Source: Punica granatum
Taxonomy: Eukaryota; Streptophyta; Magnoliopsida; Myrtales; Lythraceae
Direction of reading: 5' to 3'
Length of the DNA: 64,000 nucleotides
NCBI RefSeq assembly: GCF_007655135.1
Contig: NC_045134.1
Location: forward strand, 2,996,982 to 3,060,981
In this document: one piece after another, positions 12,305-26,101 of the stretch
Position numbering within the stretch: the first letter of the stretch is position 1
Layout: every line of letters begins with the position of its first letter
Translations under genes and position numbers: made by a program
The notes under the pieces: model-generated
The model's input: the letters and a program-made list of their open reading frames with translations, nothing else
What the model was told of the DNA's origin: nothing
Databases searched by the model: none

Positions 12305-15300
12305 TGCAGACGGCATTCAAATGTGTTGCTTCAATCCATTATTTACATATGCTATTCTATATTCTCGAGATCAAGAAATCAAATCCATCAAGATATATCG
12401 ACTGATAAATATACTGGACAATGAACTGCAAGCAGTACAAAGATTTTTTCGATGATAGTCGAAACAAATGAAAACAATAAATATAGAGACTGAAAATATT
12501 TATTAAGAGTGGCACTCTCATGAACTTGGTCCTAATGTGTTTGACTATCCTGCCTGACAAATTAAATGAATCTCGTGAAGAGCACATGTTTGGAGATTTA
12601 TTTATTAGGTCAAACATCCAAATCATAATTCAATCTCTAATATAGAACTTATTGGTTGATTCAATTTGAATGTAATACTTCTGGAAAAGAATATACCATT
12701 TATATCTTAAACAATTGCCCCGCGATCAATATCATACCATTGATTCAGGCATATACACAGGTAGACATGTAGAGAAATATATACATATATGTTTATATAT
12801 GCAACGCACAAATTATATGAATTCATTCATACGGATGATATTTATGTGTAAATTGTAGAGGCTCTTTGTAAAACGTGATTAGTGACCTATTAAGTATATA
12901 TATATATTCTTTATAAAGCCATCGGCACTCGCTAGAGACTATACACATACACGCAATTCAATAGTGAAAAAAGAGATTCCAAAGAAGAAATTAAATTTGT
13001 TCTCGAAGTGACATTGAGCGCGTGGTTATGTCTAATATTTCTCGACATTGTGAAGAGATGAGAATCTAATTAACGGAAGCATCGATAAATCAGAGTAACC
13101 GCATCAATAAATTAGAGTAAGCTAAAACACTATAGCTCAATGTACGATCGAAGTGCCACAAGAGGAGTCAAAGATTTCTTCTCATACTTTTTAATTTCTC
13201 GCTTTTAGGTGAGGTGACGGGACTAAGAAAATTAAAAGAAGAAGCCTCAAAATTTCGTATATTTAAATTCGAATATGTTCAAAGGTACATTAATTAATTA
13301 TATGGGAGTTCATCAGAATCGCCTCAATTTGCCAAAACTGACGTTATAATGAAAAATAGAGGCAAGTTGTCGGGAAAAGGGTTAATCTGTTTTTTTCACA
13401 AAAACGCATAAAAAAGAAAAAAATCTCTTATCGTTTCGGTAGAAAATAATTTCCATTTAATAACATATAAGAACTAAGAAATATTAAGCAAAATAAATAT
13501 CTCCCAAAACATACTATATAAGATCATATCGAATCATCTTTATTGATCTTCTCAGGAGTTTGACTTATTATTTTTTCTTTTTTCTTAGCCGAGTGATTAT
13601 AACATATGAAATCATCTTTATATTTCTCCCTTAATAGCCAATTTCTCGGAAAGGTTAAAAAATAAAAATGAGAAAAATAAGACTAAATACACGTCTTTTT
13701 CCCAGTTACAACAAAGATTTGTGCCTGTAAAAAATAGATTAGCTATAAAGATGTGAGTATCCACGTATAACTGTTCGGTTTTTAAATGAAAATGTGTAAC
13801 ACTGCACTGTAATTAATTTTTTAACACGTGCTTATATTTTTCTTTTTTTTGTTTGTAATTGTGGTTGGGGGGATTATGTGATTTAGACTCATATATAGAA
13901 ACAGGAGAAAGACAGAGACAATATCCAATGGAAAAGTAAAAAATTCTTTGGAAATTCTGTCTATTGGTCGATCAATCAATCTCTGCAAATCAAATTGGAA
14001 CACATCACATGCATCAATTCTACACGTACTTTAGTACAAGGGGAGGGCACTATGATTCCCCTTTAAACAAAATGTGCAGGGAAGCTTTTGCTAAAGAAGA
14101 TGGCCTGATTGGATAATTTCTCTGCTCCAATTTCACCTGATGAGAAAGGGACCATAAACATTAAAGGGGAGGGGGGAAGAAGAAGAAGATGATCAGATCA
14201 GATGAAGTTTGGTGGTGAGGAGGAATAAATTCTTTCTTCCCCCACCTTCAGTGTTTTGATCTGACATCAAGCATGTCTTTTGTCCCTCTTTTTTTCATAA
14301 ATTTTTCCTTCTCTTTTGGTCATCTCTGAAAAGATAATATTTGGAGCTTTTTATGCATTTTTTTGTGTGTTTATAATTAATAATAAGGGGATAAGAGGTC
14401 AGAATCTGTCTGCCATGGAAATAAAAGTGAGCCTTGAGGATTATAATGTTCACTATAAATGACGAAAATCCTACTATATGTACTTGCTCAATTATTATTG
14501 CAAGCAACTATATATATCTCATTAATTAGTTTAGCAATAAGATCCAAACTGTAATAAATTATCATAAACTTAGCAAAATAAGAGCATGGTTATCAAATTT
14601 ACATATGAATAAATAATATGATATTTCTAAAAGAGAAAATGATGGATGTAATAGAAATATAGAGAAAAATATTAAAAAGGAGGACATATCAAAGTTTATG
14701 ATAAATTCGGAAAAACAAACCCTGAAAAAGAGGAAAAGAAAAAGGGAAAGATGTGACATGTGGCATATTAACTTGGGGATGGACCCATTTTCATTCTTTT
14801 AGTATCGATCGACATTTTTGAGGTGGACAATCGGCATAATTTCAAAACGAATTAGCCTATTATATATCAAGAATGAGAACATTCAAAAATTCTATACTTA
14901 AGTGTTTCATCTCTCTGAATTGCGCTGTCACAGCTTATGTCTCATCCGAATAATTGCTTATGCATCATGTCTAATAGATAAATAGAACAAAGTGCAAGAG
15001 GTTCCTTATGGGAGAATCTTCCAAATGGGAATCTCATTGGTATATGAGAGGCACAGTGCTGACGTCAATAATGGAGAAGATAAACAATTCTTGTATATAA
15101 ATTATATAGACACTCACCCAAATATACATATATCTATACATGGCAAGGAGATCAAGTTTTAGGCAATTTAGTAAGTGTTACTGTATCTAAGGATTATGTA
15201 GATATGAAGTAATTCCTTTTGGACTACTTTTTGTCGGTATATGAATCATTAATTCTGTCTTCGTAGGTCATGGAAATAATCCAAATATTTTGTGGACTAT

Positions 15301-16100
15301 GATTTCTAATTTTCTATAAGATCCAAACATCTGTACTTGTTATAGTTCTGAATGGCCATTGATCAGCATCTGTGAATCCGATGTATCAATATCACATCCC
15401 TCGTTTCAATATATTCCAAGATTATTACTACATATATCAAGTGCTCAATTAGAATCACGAATTCATATTCTCATTTTGTGAGAGATTTTTAAGCGGTTAA
15501 TGGTAATAAATATCGTTGATAACTCAATACAATCCCATAAGCCAAACACTTAAAAATGAGAAAATTTATTGCAAAAGGTAGTAGAGAGCCTCTGTGATAT
15601 GTTTCCTTCTTATGCTGGTAGTTATTATGCCTTGGTAGGAGATTGCGCCTTGTGAGGGTAGTTATGCATGTCAAAATTATCGAAATTCAGAGAGTGTGAC
15701 CGTCAATTAATCTAGACCCCTTATTTTTATTTGAAAAATGTCATAGGGTAAAAAAGATTTTCATTCGTTAAAAGTAAGGTAAAAAAATATGATTTCTCAC
15801 CTTCCTCATTTTGACGATATATGGAAAAAAAGAAGAATGAATAAATAACTGAAAGCCCAACCCATGAAATGTGATCCATATATATTAAATGGAAATGTGG
15901 ATTAAGAGCCCATCTAAAGTGCCAATGTATTAATGCAATTTGTTTGGGCTTCTCCGTAAAAGTATTTTTTATTATTTATTGATTAAAATACCACGTCAAG
16001 TTATGTGGACGAAAAAGTTAACGATAGGACTAAAATGAGCAGACCGTGTAAGTTTACGGGTCATGTCGGAAAACAATATTTGGATAAAAGTGAAAAATAA
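9360..16100. other. Intergenic region between AZG1 and RRP42
   Basis: About 6.7 kb of A/T-rich DNA without a recognisable gene. The short open frames have no family features. A TA microsatellite lies at about 12271-12302. I saw no canonical tRNA and no conserved plant microRNA core by eye. A hairpin-based microRNA of unfamiliar sequence cannot be excluded. Confidence 0.5.
12271..12302. repeat. TA dinucleotide microsatellite
   Basis: About 16 uninterrupted TA units. They give rise to the poly-(Ile-Tyr) run in the overlapping short frame, which is not treated as a gene. Confidence 0.85.
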
Positions 16101-16574
16101 AGTGAAGATTGAGGACTAAATTTCATGATTTGTATTCTTCATCTGCTGTCGGGTGCCCTAAGCCCCTTTCCCGCCGCTCCCCATCACCCGCGCCGGCTGT
16201 CAGCGTCAGCTCTTGATCGCCGTCTCAACACCGACCAGACTACTATAAGCGCAGTCCCTCAGCCCTACTCCTCCTCACCTCACCGAACCGGCGAGCTCCG
16301 AGCACCGTCCGTTGGTCACTCTCTTCCTCACCTCACCGACCACCGGCCGGCCCTGAAGCTCCACGACCAGGTTAGACACTCTCCCCCAGCTGTTGCTGTT
16401 CTTGCTGGGGACATCCCATGAACGATTTTCAATTTATCTCAATAATATATGTTTTCTCCAATGATTAGAGTTCAATTGTGCGAATAGAATGCAAAAAGGT
16501 GGACGCTTGTAGTTCTTGAGAACTATTCTACGAAAGGTTGATAAGAGAGATCTTTGATTTGTTAACTATGCAGT

Positions 16575-18463
16575 ATGACGGGATTATCAGTCGGAGAGAA
16601 GCTTTTCATACAGGGCGGCATTGCTCAAGACCTCCGCACCGATGGTCGTAAACGGCTGACTTACCGACCCATTTACGTTGAGACCGGAGTCATTCCTCAG
16701 GTAGAGTTAATATCCGGTTTCATGATGCCTTCGCAGTTGCATGTATGTTCTTTGTGTTTACAATTGAATGCCTTTCTCTGATATTAACTTTAATATTTGC
16801 AAGCTTGACAGGCTAACGGCTCTGCTCGAGTTCGGTTGGGCGGAACAGATGTTATTGCTAGTGTTAAGGTACTCTTTATTTTCAGAAATTCGAGCAACGT
16901 ATCGAATCAATGCAATGAAGTCCCATTATTGATGTTGCGAAGCATTCTAGTGATTGCCCACTGATCCATTTGACTGCAGGCTGAAATTGGACGGCCGAGT
17001 CCCATGCAACCTGATAAAGGGAAAGTTGCTATATATGTTTCTTGTAGTCCGACTGCTGCTCCAATGTTCGAGGTACTACAATTTCATTATGCTTCTTCGT
17101 GCTTCTTTTCTCTGTTTTATCTTTTTGCAAGTTTCTTTATCGATTCCATTTTTATACCAACTAAATCAGTGATACCTTGTACAATAATGATGTGGCTCTA
17201 GATGAGAATTATTGCTATGAATTTGCAAATTAGGGAAGTAACACATAATTCTTTGGGTAAGTTTTGTTATCTTCATATTCGACTATATTTTTCTTGTCCA
17301 GCATATCCGACTATATTGAATGTGCCTCCATTCTATGTTTCTCTATCTATTGCTTTGATTTCTGGATTTTGATTCTCTATGTTACATCATTGTAAACAGG
17401 GAAGAGGGGATGAGGAGTTGTCAGCAGAACTCTCAATTGCTCTCCAACGGTGCCTCTTGGGTGGTAAAAGTGGAGCAGGTCTGAATTTCCCTAGGATTCA
17501 TAACCGTTATAGCTGTCGCTTCTGGTTCAGTTTTCAACCTTGACCTCTTCTTCATGTATATTTCACAGGAGCTGGGATTGATCTCTCTTCTCTAGTAGTT
17601 GTCGAAGGAAAAGTTTGTTGGGATCTTTACATTGATGGTCTCGTTGTCAGTTCAGATGGAAACTTACTAGATGCTCTTGGCGCTGCAGTCAAGGTATTTG
17701 AAATTGCTACTGTATTCTCTTCTTTTTGATATGCGAGGTCCCGCTCTGCTACAAGCACTTCAAACTACTACCAAAGTTCAACTGTTTTATCGTTTTTGTT
17801 TTTTGTCTGTCATACCTGTGAAGGGGCCGTGCTAATCCTCTGTCATAAAATCGAACATCAAGAGAAGGAACTAGCAAAAAAAGTTAATGCTTAGGCTACT
17901 CCATTACTCACCTCACCTTTAATCGCAATCTTGAAGGGAAATGCTCAACTGGAATAATGAGATTGAATTTCTGTATTTCTTAGGCGGCCTTGAGCAATAC
18001 GGGCATTCCTCGAGTCCAAGTTGCAGCTGATACAACAGGCGAAGATCAGCCTGAAGTCGACATAAGTGACGAGGAATTTCTACAATTTGACACTTCTAAT
18101 CTTCCTGTCATAGTGACACTAACGAAGGTTAATGATAATTTCATAATCTCCAATAAATTACAATTTGAAGATGTAGGCCCGCTTTTTAGCTGATATCTGC
18201 AGTTTCTTTTTTCTCATTTCCAGGTGGGTAGGCATTATATCGTGGATGCCACCTCCGAAGAAGAATCCCAGATGAGCTCTGCAGTTTCAATTTCCATAAA
18301 CAGGAGAGGGCACACCTGTGGGCTGAGCAAAAGGGGAGGTGCGGGGCTTGACCCCAGTGTTATACTCGACATGATATCCGTGGCAAAACATGTAAGTGAA
18401 CAGCTGATGAACAAGTTGGATTCTGAGATATCTGCTGCTGAGGCTATTGAAGATGATTCTTAA
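16575..18463 (+). CDS. RRP42: Exosome complex core subunit RRP42 (RNase PH-like)
   Basis: Seven coding exons join in frame: 16575-16700, 16812-16868, 16980-17072, 17400-17478, 17569-17693, 17984-18127 and 18224-18463. They give 287 residues. The protein starts MTGLSVGEKLFIQGGIAQDL and continues RTDGRKRLTYRPIYVETGVI, typical of plant RRP42/EXOSC7. This is a catalytically inactive RNase PH-fold subunit of the nine-membered ring that threads RNA during 3'-5' decay and rRNA processing, in nucleus and cytoplasm. A G/C-rich 5' leader exon ends at 16370, and an intron (16371-16573) separates it from the ATG, which lies one base into the next exon. KRGGAGLDPSVILDMI near the C terminus is family-typical. 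Every exon has GT-AG borders. Confidence 0.95.
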
Positions 18464-19700
18464 ACTTTTGTATTTAGAATTAGACCTGCTTCTACTTACC
18501 GACCCAGTTGCAATGGAGATATGTAGTCTCATCATTCGCTACTCGAGATGAATTTTGTACTCTTCTCTGCAATGTTTGGATTTCCTCTTTTATCATCATA
18601 TAAGGAAAGAGCACCCGCTTCACTATTTTTTCAAGTGGCGATCGGGTGCAAGAAGAAAAATAGCACGTACAGCTACACAATAGACGGGCAATTTCAGGGC
18701 GTAATCAGGTCACGGATTCTACACGTGCTCATATGAGTCCCTAGCCACGAGCATGACATGTAAACCGACTTAATGTGGGAATAAGAGGGGCAGTTTATAG
18801 AGTCGGTGGAAGTAATTTATGGCTGATCCAACTCCATAATCTGGCATCTTATCTAATGCCAGGGGTGGAGCTTGGTTGGGGGTGTGTTGGCTTGTTTGGC
18901 AGTGGAGAAAGACTATCAGTTCAGTTCCCCTTTTATCTTCAAGGTCTTTACTGATCAGAAGCTCTCCCCCATCCGAAGCCCCTTTGCTCATGTGACGAGT
19001 ACATGGGCCAGGCTGGTTCGAACTTTAAACTCGGGATGGTGTGGCATCTATGAAATAAACTCGGAATCATCGTCTCGCTTTAAAAGTTAGTAGTAACCCA
19101 ATTTATTAAATTTCAGCTCGGGCTGTCCAGGTTTATCGTTGAGCTTATAGAGATTCGCGACGTTGCCTACCCCCAACCTATAAAAGATCAAAACCTGTGG
19201 GCTGTCTCGTTCTTGTAAAACTGTGAGAAAGAAGGGGGAAGATATTTTAATAGGGCTGGCTCTAAGCAAAAAAAGGGGAAAATATAATATATATTAATAG
19301 GGCAACATGTCCCCATCAAATACTGCCCGATTGAAAAGGAACGGCGTCATGATATGTTGGACATGTATTGCCAGCCATCATGATACGTATTACGTTGGAC
19401 ATCACGTGGAGCATAGGGACTTCTGCAGTTCTGCTGATTGCCAAGCCTAACTTACTGTGAATAAATATTTTTTCGGATGAGCCAACATTCGGTGAGTATC
19501 TGCTACTTGACCGAGTAAAATTCAATAAAAATATATTTAAGTGATAAACAATATCCACAAATTTACCGAATACTTGCTACTCTATCTCCTTTTTCCTTAT
19601 GTCTTTGTAAATATACCTACCCCTTTATAACCGAAAAAATATCTAAAAAGAAAATCTCGGACTAAGTTTTTTCATTAAGATATCAGAAAGAAAAACATGG
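18464..19700. other. RRP42 3' region and LSF2 promoter
   Basis: This gap of about 1.2 kb contains the RRP42 3' untranslated region and, from about 19.3 kb, an A/T-rich promoter segment. The open frames at 18.8-19.1 kb show no family features or consistent splice sites. Nothing else is supported. Confidence 0.5.
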
Positions 19701-19705
19701 GAAGT

Positions 19706-19752
19706 GGACAGAGTTAGAGAGAGAGAGGGAGAGGGAGAGAGAGAGAGAGAGG
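19706..19752 (+). repeat. GA-rich tract in the LSF2 5' leader or promoter
   Basis: A run of GAGAGA units with GGGAGA interruptions lies 65-110 bases before the LSF2 ATG. GA repeats just upstream of plant start sites are often bound by BPC/GAGA factors. That role is inferred here from position only. Confidence 0.6.
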
Positions 19753-19815
19753 GCGCTATAAAATCTATCATCCCTCTCCCTGGAGAGAGATTTCAGCACC
19801 AAGCAGCGCTCAACA

Positions 19816-21488
19816 ATGGCGGCAATTACCAACAGCTGCTCCTACTCCTCCGTCTTCATGTCCCAACTTCAAAAACATTCCCTCGCAATGCCCAGAAGCC
19901 ATGGCCCAGCTCTCGCTTTCTCGAGAAATCCCCACAAAGCAGGCAGGATCACTAGCAAACTGCCCGAAACCGGGGTTCAGAAGCAGAGCCCCCCTGCCGC
20001 GGGTGGCGGCTCCAGGCACAAGATGGACGAGTACAACGTTGCCATGAAGAGGCTCATGAGGAACCCTTATGAGTATCACCATGATCTCGGTCAGCTTCCT
20101 CGGGAAAAAAAAAATCGTTTCTTCGGGCATTCGGGTGCTATATCGATTTGACTGTGTTTGTGATGGTGATTTAGATTGAACTGGTGAAGGAAAGTTGGCC
20201 TTTTTTGTCTGGTCTGATGATAATGTTCTTGCGGCTTCTTTTGGCTGTACTGTTTCCTTTTACATTCTACTGTAACATCAGACCCTGCAACTATTCGAAA
20301 AAGGAGCTTGCTTTATCTACGATGAATAGAACAATAGGCTTTTGTCTGATTAATGTTCTTGCTTAAAATATAGGTAGACAACCGCAAGTACTTGCTCTAT
20401 CGAGTGGCGATTGTTCTTGCCCTTCCTTTACTTATATCTTAATCCGTTGACATATTGGCTGCAAAGTATGCTCCTCCTTGTAAGGAAGTTAGTTATCCAC
20501 TCCTTTCATTGTACCTTTCTGCCTTTTTCTTCCGGAATATTAGCGGGACCTTGCTTATTTTGCTTTTCGGGATACTCTACTATATGAAACAATATTCTGT
20601 AATTTTTTTTTTTTTGCATTTAGCAAGATAGGAAAAGAAAAATGATTAGGATTAACGAAACTGATGCGCTTTCTGTGATGTGTTCAGGCATGAATTACAC
20701 ACTGATAACTGATAATTTGATCGTGGGCTCGCAGCCTCAGAAACCAGATGATATTGAACACCTCAATCAGGAAGAGAGTGTGGCTTACATATTAAACTTG
20801 CAGCAGGATGGGGACATCGAGTATTGGGGAATTGATTTTCAGTCCATTCTGAAGAAATGCCAAGAACTTGGAATCCAGCATATCAGGAGGCCTGTAAGTG
20901 CATTTTGGATAAAAGATGTAACTAAGTCATTCATCAGTGGCATATGCCCATCAAATTGAATATATATCTTAATGTTATAAGACGTTCATAGGCGAGAGAT
21001 TTTGATCCGGACTCCTTGAGAAGTGGTTTGCCGAAAGCCGTCTCTTCATTAGAATGGGCCATCTCTGAGGGGAAAGGAAGAGTTTATGTCCACTGCACCG
21101 CTGGACTTGGAAGAGCCCCTGCTGTTGCAATTGCTTACCTCTATTGGTTCTGCGACATGAACGTGAGTCTCGGTCTTCCTCGCTTGTCTATTTGTATATC
21201 TTCAACCACTATGCAGTTTTGTATTTACATCTCACTCAGAAGCAAAATGAATTTAGCAACGCTCGGCATCTTATGTGAATGGTGCAGCTGAACAATGCCT
21301 ATGACATGCTTACTATAAAGAGACCTTGTGGACCTAACAAAAAGGCCATCCGTGGAGCTACATATGATTTGGCTAAGAATGGGTGGAAGGAGCCTTTTGA
21401 GAGCCTTCCCGAATATGCTTTCGAAGATATTGCAGATTGGGAGAGGACCTTAATCCAAGACCGAGTTCGATCTCTCCGTGAAACGTGA
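19816..21488 (+). CDS. LSF2: Phosphoglucan phosphatase LSF2 (Like Starch-excess Four 2), plastid
   Basis: Four exons (19816-20089, 20688-20893, 20992-21162, 21288-21488) join in frame to 283 residues, against about 282 in Arabidopsis. The first 65-70 residues are Ser/Ala-rich and act as a plausible chloroplast transit peptide. The dual-specificity phosphatase domain follows (NYTLITDNLIVGSQP, VAYILNLQQDGDIEYWGID). The active-site loop is HCTAGLGRAPA with catalytic Cys195, and the general-acid region is RRPARDFDPDSLR. The family-specific C-terminal helix region (GWKEPFESLPEYAFEDIADW) is present. There is no CBM48, as expected for LSF2. The enzyme removes C3-linked phosphate from starch glucans during night-time breakdown. 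The start ATG sits in CAACAATGGCG. The gene converges on the transporter gene, with about 1 kb between stop codons. Confidence 0.96.
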
Positions 21489-22520
21489 ACTTACTGATAA
21501 GGTGAAAATCATCTTACCAGTAGACGTAACACAGCAGCTTTTGTATACATCCTGGCTTCTCTTCCCTGATGTGATGGGCATGATAGGATCTAGAGCCTTC
21601 CTGGTTTCAATGATTTTGGGGTTTATGGTCTGAACTTCTGCACGCTTAAGCGTGTTACATGCTTAAAACATTCAGTGCATTATCCAGTATTTATAGATTC
21701 TTCTGAAACTGATCCAAATACATTTATAGAGTCGCTCATCATCTGCAGTTCTAACAGTTCAGTGCATGCCCAACAGGTATCGACTTGTTAAGACCCAAAG
21801 AATCTAGCAGTTACAGAGGTATACCATACAATAGCAGGACAGTAGGAAGCAAGTGACAGCAGATACTATTTTGAGGGAAAAGGTTCAGTAACAGCAGTTG
21901 GAGTGCGAGATCGAAGAGACTGATTATCATTTGTAATAAACAAGCTTATCGGTATTCTTTCCCACATAGGGAGCTTCATTTCATGCCCCATTATACCAAA
22001 CAATTTTAAATCTGCTACCCTGAAGTTGCAGGCGATGCTTAACAGACATTTTCGCATTATGTTTAGATTTTATGTTCTGGACTGGCAACTCGTTTCCCTT
22101 TCATGCAATCAGAGCTTACATCTGCGGAAGTTGTAGCACCATAAGCATTAAACACAAGAACAGTGACTCACTAGCAGCAATTACTTGTTGGTTGAATTGA
22201 AAATACAAAATTTTGATCTAATGTGCTCATGTGATCCTTGCATGAAATAAATCGTTTCTATATGTTACATTTTCTTGATGTATATCCATCATTGATGGGT
22301 CACAAATGACCCCTAGTGTAAACGGCGAATTAGGAACTTGTAGCATTCTTGAGTCTTGCTAGCTGTTCTTGTCGACGTCCTAAATGAAATGCCGTGATTA
22401 TCCACATTAAGCAAACCTACAATGTTAACAGGAAAAAAAAATTGAGTTACGATCAGCTACGAAGCTCATACCGAGCAAAAGTTGAACTACAATTTAAGAA
22501 CTCATCGAAAGACTAAATCA
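21489..22520. other. Convergent 3' intergenic region
   Basis: About 1 kb between the LSF2 stop (+) and the transporter stop (-). It should carry both 3' untranslated regions. No gene, repeat or hairpin was noticed. Confidence 0.5.
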
Positions 22521-25115
22521 TCAAATCGCACACACCGGCAAGGCGTAAAGGGAAACTGCTGAAATTTTTCCATTGAAAGAACTGAAGAGTAATTTAAACA
22601 TCCCAGCTGCAGTAGCATCACCGAGTCTCTGGACAATGACATCTATGCAAACCTGCCAAATCATGCCAAAGAGAAAATTGTGTTGTCAGTCTAAAAGGAA
22701 AAATCTAATAAGTGCTGACTGTTGGTAAGAAGAATAACATGATCTGAATTTACGGGTAAGAAAAGAGATCCATAACCTTAGCTTTGTACTTCTCATCCTG
22801 TGAAACAACAGTAAATAGAAGCTCTCTTCCCGGCCTTGTAACAACATATGTGACAACCTGCAGAAATAAGCAGATGCTGCATAGATCTTTCACAAGAATT
22901 GACGAACAGTTGAAGGCACTTTCTATTCTTCACATAGAAACGAGGAGCATATTATATTTCAAAACCTTTCTAAGGGTCTCAGAGACAGCAACTGCTACCC
23001 ACGTGGGCCAAAGTGCAACAGCCACCAAGTTCAACAATGCAACAAAGGGAGCAGAGCAAATAGCCATGGTGACCCCAGCAACAGCAAGAATTCGACCCTG
23101 TTAAGGACATAGAAAGTGTGAGATGGGAGCATAGATATACCACCATTTATACTCAGTTGGATCATTTTCCCTATAGAAAAAACAATAAGAGCACTTACTG
23201 TTAAAGTCAGTTGCCCGGCAAGTATAAATACGGCGATGAAGCTATTTATCTGGGCAAATAATCTTCTCCGGTCGGTGGAGCTTATTACAGCATTTGCTAT
23301 CACAGTAACTTTCTGCATAAAAAGAGACAACAAAGATTAAAAAATATAACAAAATCGCAAAAGCATGAACCTTGTCCACAAAGCCTTGCAACTGCTCATG
23401 GCCAGAACATTGCATGCATCATGGAGAGAAAAATGTGTTACCTAACCTGGAAATAAAAGAATGACGAAACAACCGCACTCAGCCAGAGGAATAGTGACAC
23501 ATATATCAGGTAGGTGGAGGACATAATAAGCCATAGTCCGTCTAAGATGGCCCAAATTTGAGGCTTTGACTCACGGGCTGGTGATTTGGGAGAAGGCATT
23601 TTCGTGCCAGGTGGTGCTTGCCCATCTGCATCCTTTTGTTGATCAGCATCACCTTCACTGAATGCAAACAGAAACGGATTAAAATCAGTCTCAGTTTTTA
23701 GGATCGATGGTTTCTTTCTAAGATGGAAAATAACCATAAACCAGTCAAAAGACTCCAAATTGAGATGAGAAAATTAAGCAATGTGAAGGAAAACCCAAAA
23801 TGCGAAAAACTAAACATCAAGAACAAGATTCAGATTGCAACCCTAATTCTTTTCCCAGGCCCAAATTTTCAACAGAGTATTGGTTTTTTCCTTCTCAAAT
23901 ATGTATTGAGAGTCCCATTATATACTCACAGACCAAAGAATGATGATCATAAATATATAAATCACGAAAATGGATGAACGCATAAAAACATACATGATTG
24001 GAGCTAATTCTTCAGGAAGATGAGGTAACTCTTGGTTGATCCCCCTCGATGATTGTGCAGCAAGTTCCAACAAGAGAGCAGCCAATAGAAGTAGATCTGC
24101 AGTTTATCCAGTCAATAGTGTACCTTAAAAGAGCAATGGAAATGTAGCATGTTAAAATTCCAGAGTTGGGATCGTGCAAGCTTTACGTACATGGCCCTAC
24201 CCAAGCCATTAATGTAGCAAACAGGGACCCAAAAAGCTGGCCCAATGTAGCGCCAGCACCAATGAAGCCGAAGAGTCTCGAACCTGACTGAACATAAGAA
24301 CCACGTAAGATGATGTAAATGTGCCTGCTTCTCAAAACATAAGCTGTGGCAATTATAGAGACCTCATTGTCCATCACATCAATCACTCTTGCCCATGTTG
24401 ATGAAATAGTGATAAGATTGAGCAAAGCAACCTGTCAGGGTATCCACAAAAGTGGAAAAATGCTCAGATTTTCAACAAAAGGTCACCAAAAACAATGACT
24501 AACAATTGCAATAAATTGAAGACTATACCCAAAGGAAAAATCCCATTCTAACAGATATGTAAAACCATCCATAGTTTTGGCCACTAAGTGACGACGATGG
24601 ACTAGCATGATCAACATCGACTTTTAGATCCGTCTTTATTGAGGAAGAATTAGAAACGGCTAATCCCTTCAAGAAAAACAAAAGGAAGAATCAGCTCCGC
24701 GGATATCAATATGAAACTCAAATTGAAAAAATGCTCAGAAGCTCCTATTTTACCTTCATTTGAGATGAAAATCCAGGAGAAGAAGAATTCCATAGCAGAA
24801 AGAATATAACCAATGATATACTGAAAAACCTGTGTATCAAAACCAAGGCCTGGAATTTCAAGAAACATCCATTAAAAGACGATATATCAGAGTGAAAAAT
24901 AAATCCACCAAAGGATCTGCTTACGTGAGATATTAAGCTTGTGAAGAATAACTGGAAGCAACAATTTTATTCAAGTTATAGCATATTCGCTGGCACCTCA
25001 GATTCTTCAAAATTATATCTACATTAACTCCCAGAATTGTTTTGTGAATGGAAGATTTTATAGTAAGCTAAGAAGCCTCATTCCCTCACAAAGACTGAAA
25101 ATACTGTCTGTCGGG

Positions 25116-25151
<36 letters not shown>

Positions 25152-26101
25152 GTTTCATTTAATCTTTTTTCACAAGAAAATGATGAAGATGGAATTGATG
25201 GGTCATAAATCAATGCGGATTAACATTAGAATTCAGACTCTAGAGCACAAGAGAGAAGACCGCACAGAAAATATCAGAAGGATGTTGCAAGCAGCTAAAC
25301 ATAATCATACTGCTATGGTTATTGACGACCTGCAGACAACTTAACTTTCTTCAAACACCATCATTGCCAGTTACTATCTTTTGATCAAACTTAAACCAAC
25401 AATACTAGAAACAACAGAAATTATAAAACAGAAGAGGAAAGGTCATCACACAAGTGGAGTCAACATCAATGATGTACTCCAAATTACTCATGTTAAAAGG
25501 TTGAGTCCTTCCGTCATTCATATGATGCTCAAAATATTTCATGCTGGAGTTCCCGACATTCAAAGTCAGCATAACTCGAAGCCCATGTTTACGGGCAAAA
25601 GGATCTCACTTTCATATCATATTCAAGTTTCAACATTTTTAGCCATCAGAAATGGGTAATGTGCATGAGTAATAGTAAAGCATCAACATTTGAGGCTCAC
25701 TCGCAGGACTACAGTGCATTCACCTTGCGTTTAGAGAGATTGGGCAAGGAAAAGATTAGGGTGGAAACCGGGGCGGCGATCAGGGTGAGCACCAAGGACC
25801 CGACAAACAGACCCGGGAGATTCGACAGCCCCAGAGAGATTGCCCCTTCATCACGCAGCGGAAGCACCACGAAGTACGCGCTCAAAATCTACCAATCCCC
25901 AGGGCGTTTCCAAATCAAGATCACGAAGCTCATGTCCAATCAAATGTTGGGAAACGATCAAGTCAATGGATGGTATCAGATGGAAATTGAACTTACGCAG
26001 AAGAAGCAGGAGGAAGAGTGGATGAGCGCAGAGGTCTCTTGCGGGTGTACGGTGACGAAGGCGGAGAGGACCGCGTGCGAGCGAGACCTGCCAATCGCCA
26101 T
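22521..26101 (-). CDS. Uncharacterised NTT/Npt-like (ATP:ADP antiporter-type MFS) membrane transporter
   Basis: Twelve exons, read on the minus strand, join in frame to 480 residues: 26101-25997, 25888-25724, 24849-24754, 24666-24529, 24431-24363, 24287-24191, 24096-23994, 23657-23447, 23312-23199, 23097-22966, 22857-22777, 22652-22521. It is hydrophobic throughout, with roughly 11-12 predicted membrane segments. The segment SGSRLFGFIGAGATLGQLFG (residues 192-211) and TRPGRELLFTVVSQDEKYKA, followed by VIVQRLGDA, match the bacterial Npt1/Npt2 family of nucleotide-transporter-like MFS proteins. The plant NTT proteins belong to the same superfamily but look different. The stretch FVVLPLRDEGAISLG near the N terminus is plant-conserved. 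A hydrophilic loop (about residues 255-300) splits two halves. The substrate is not known to me, and no transit peptide is obvious. The ATG at 26101 has good context (GGCAATGGCG) and is preceded by a long homopolymer. Confidence 0.85.
25121..25150. repeat. TC microsatellite in a transporter intron
   Basis: Fifteen TC units inside intron 2 of the transporter (24850-25723). Confidence 0.9.

Noticed and set aside
16125..16421. Frame of 98 codons upstream of RRP42
   Set aside because: It covers the leader exon and runs into the leader intron past a GT donor at 16371. Best seen as 5' leader, possibly with an upstream frame.
18770..19090. Overlapping short frames between RRP42 and LSF2
   Set aside because: Frames on both strands have similar length and no recognisable motif. 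The region is explained as RRP42 3' flank and LSF2 promoter.
19810..20130. Minus-strand frame of 106 codons at LSF2 exon 1
   Set aside because: Antisense shadow of the transit-peptide exon.
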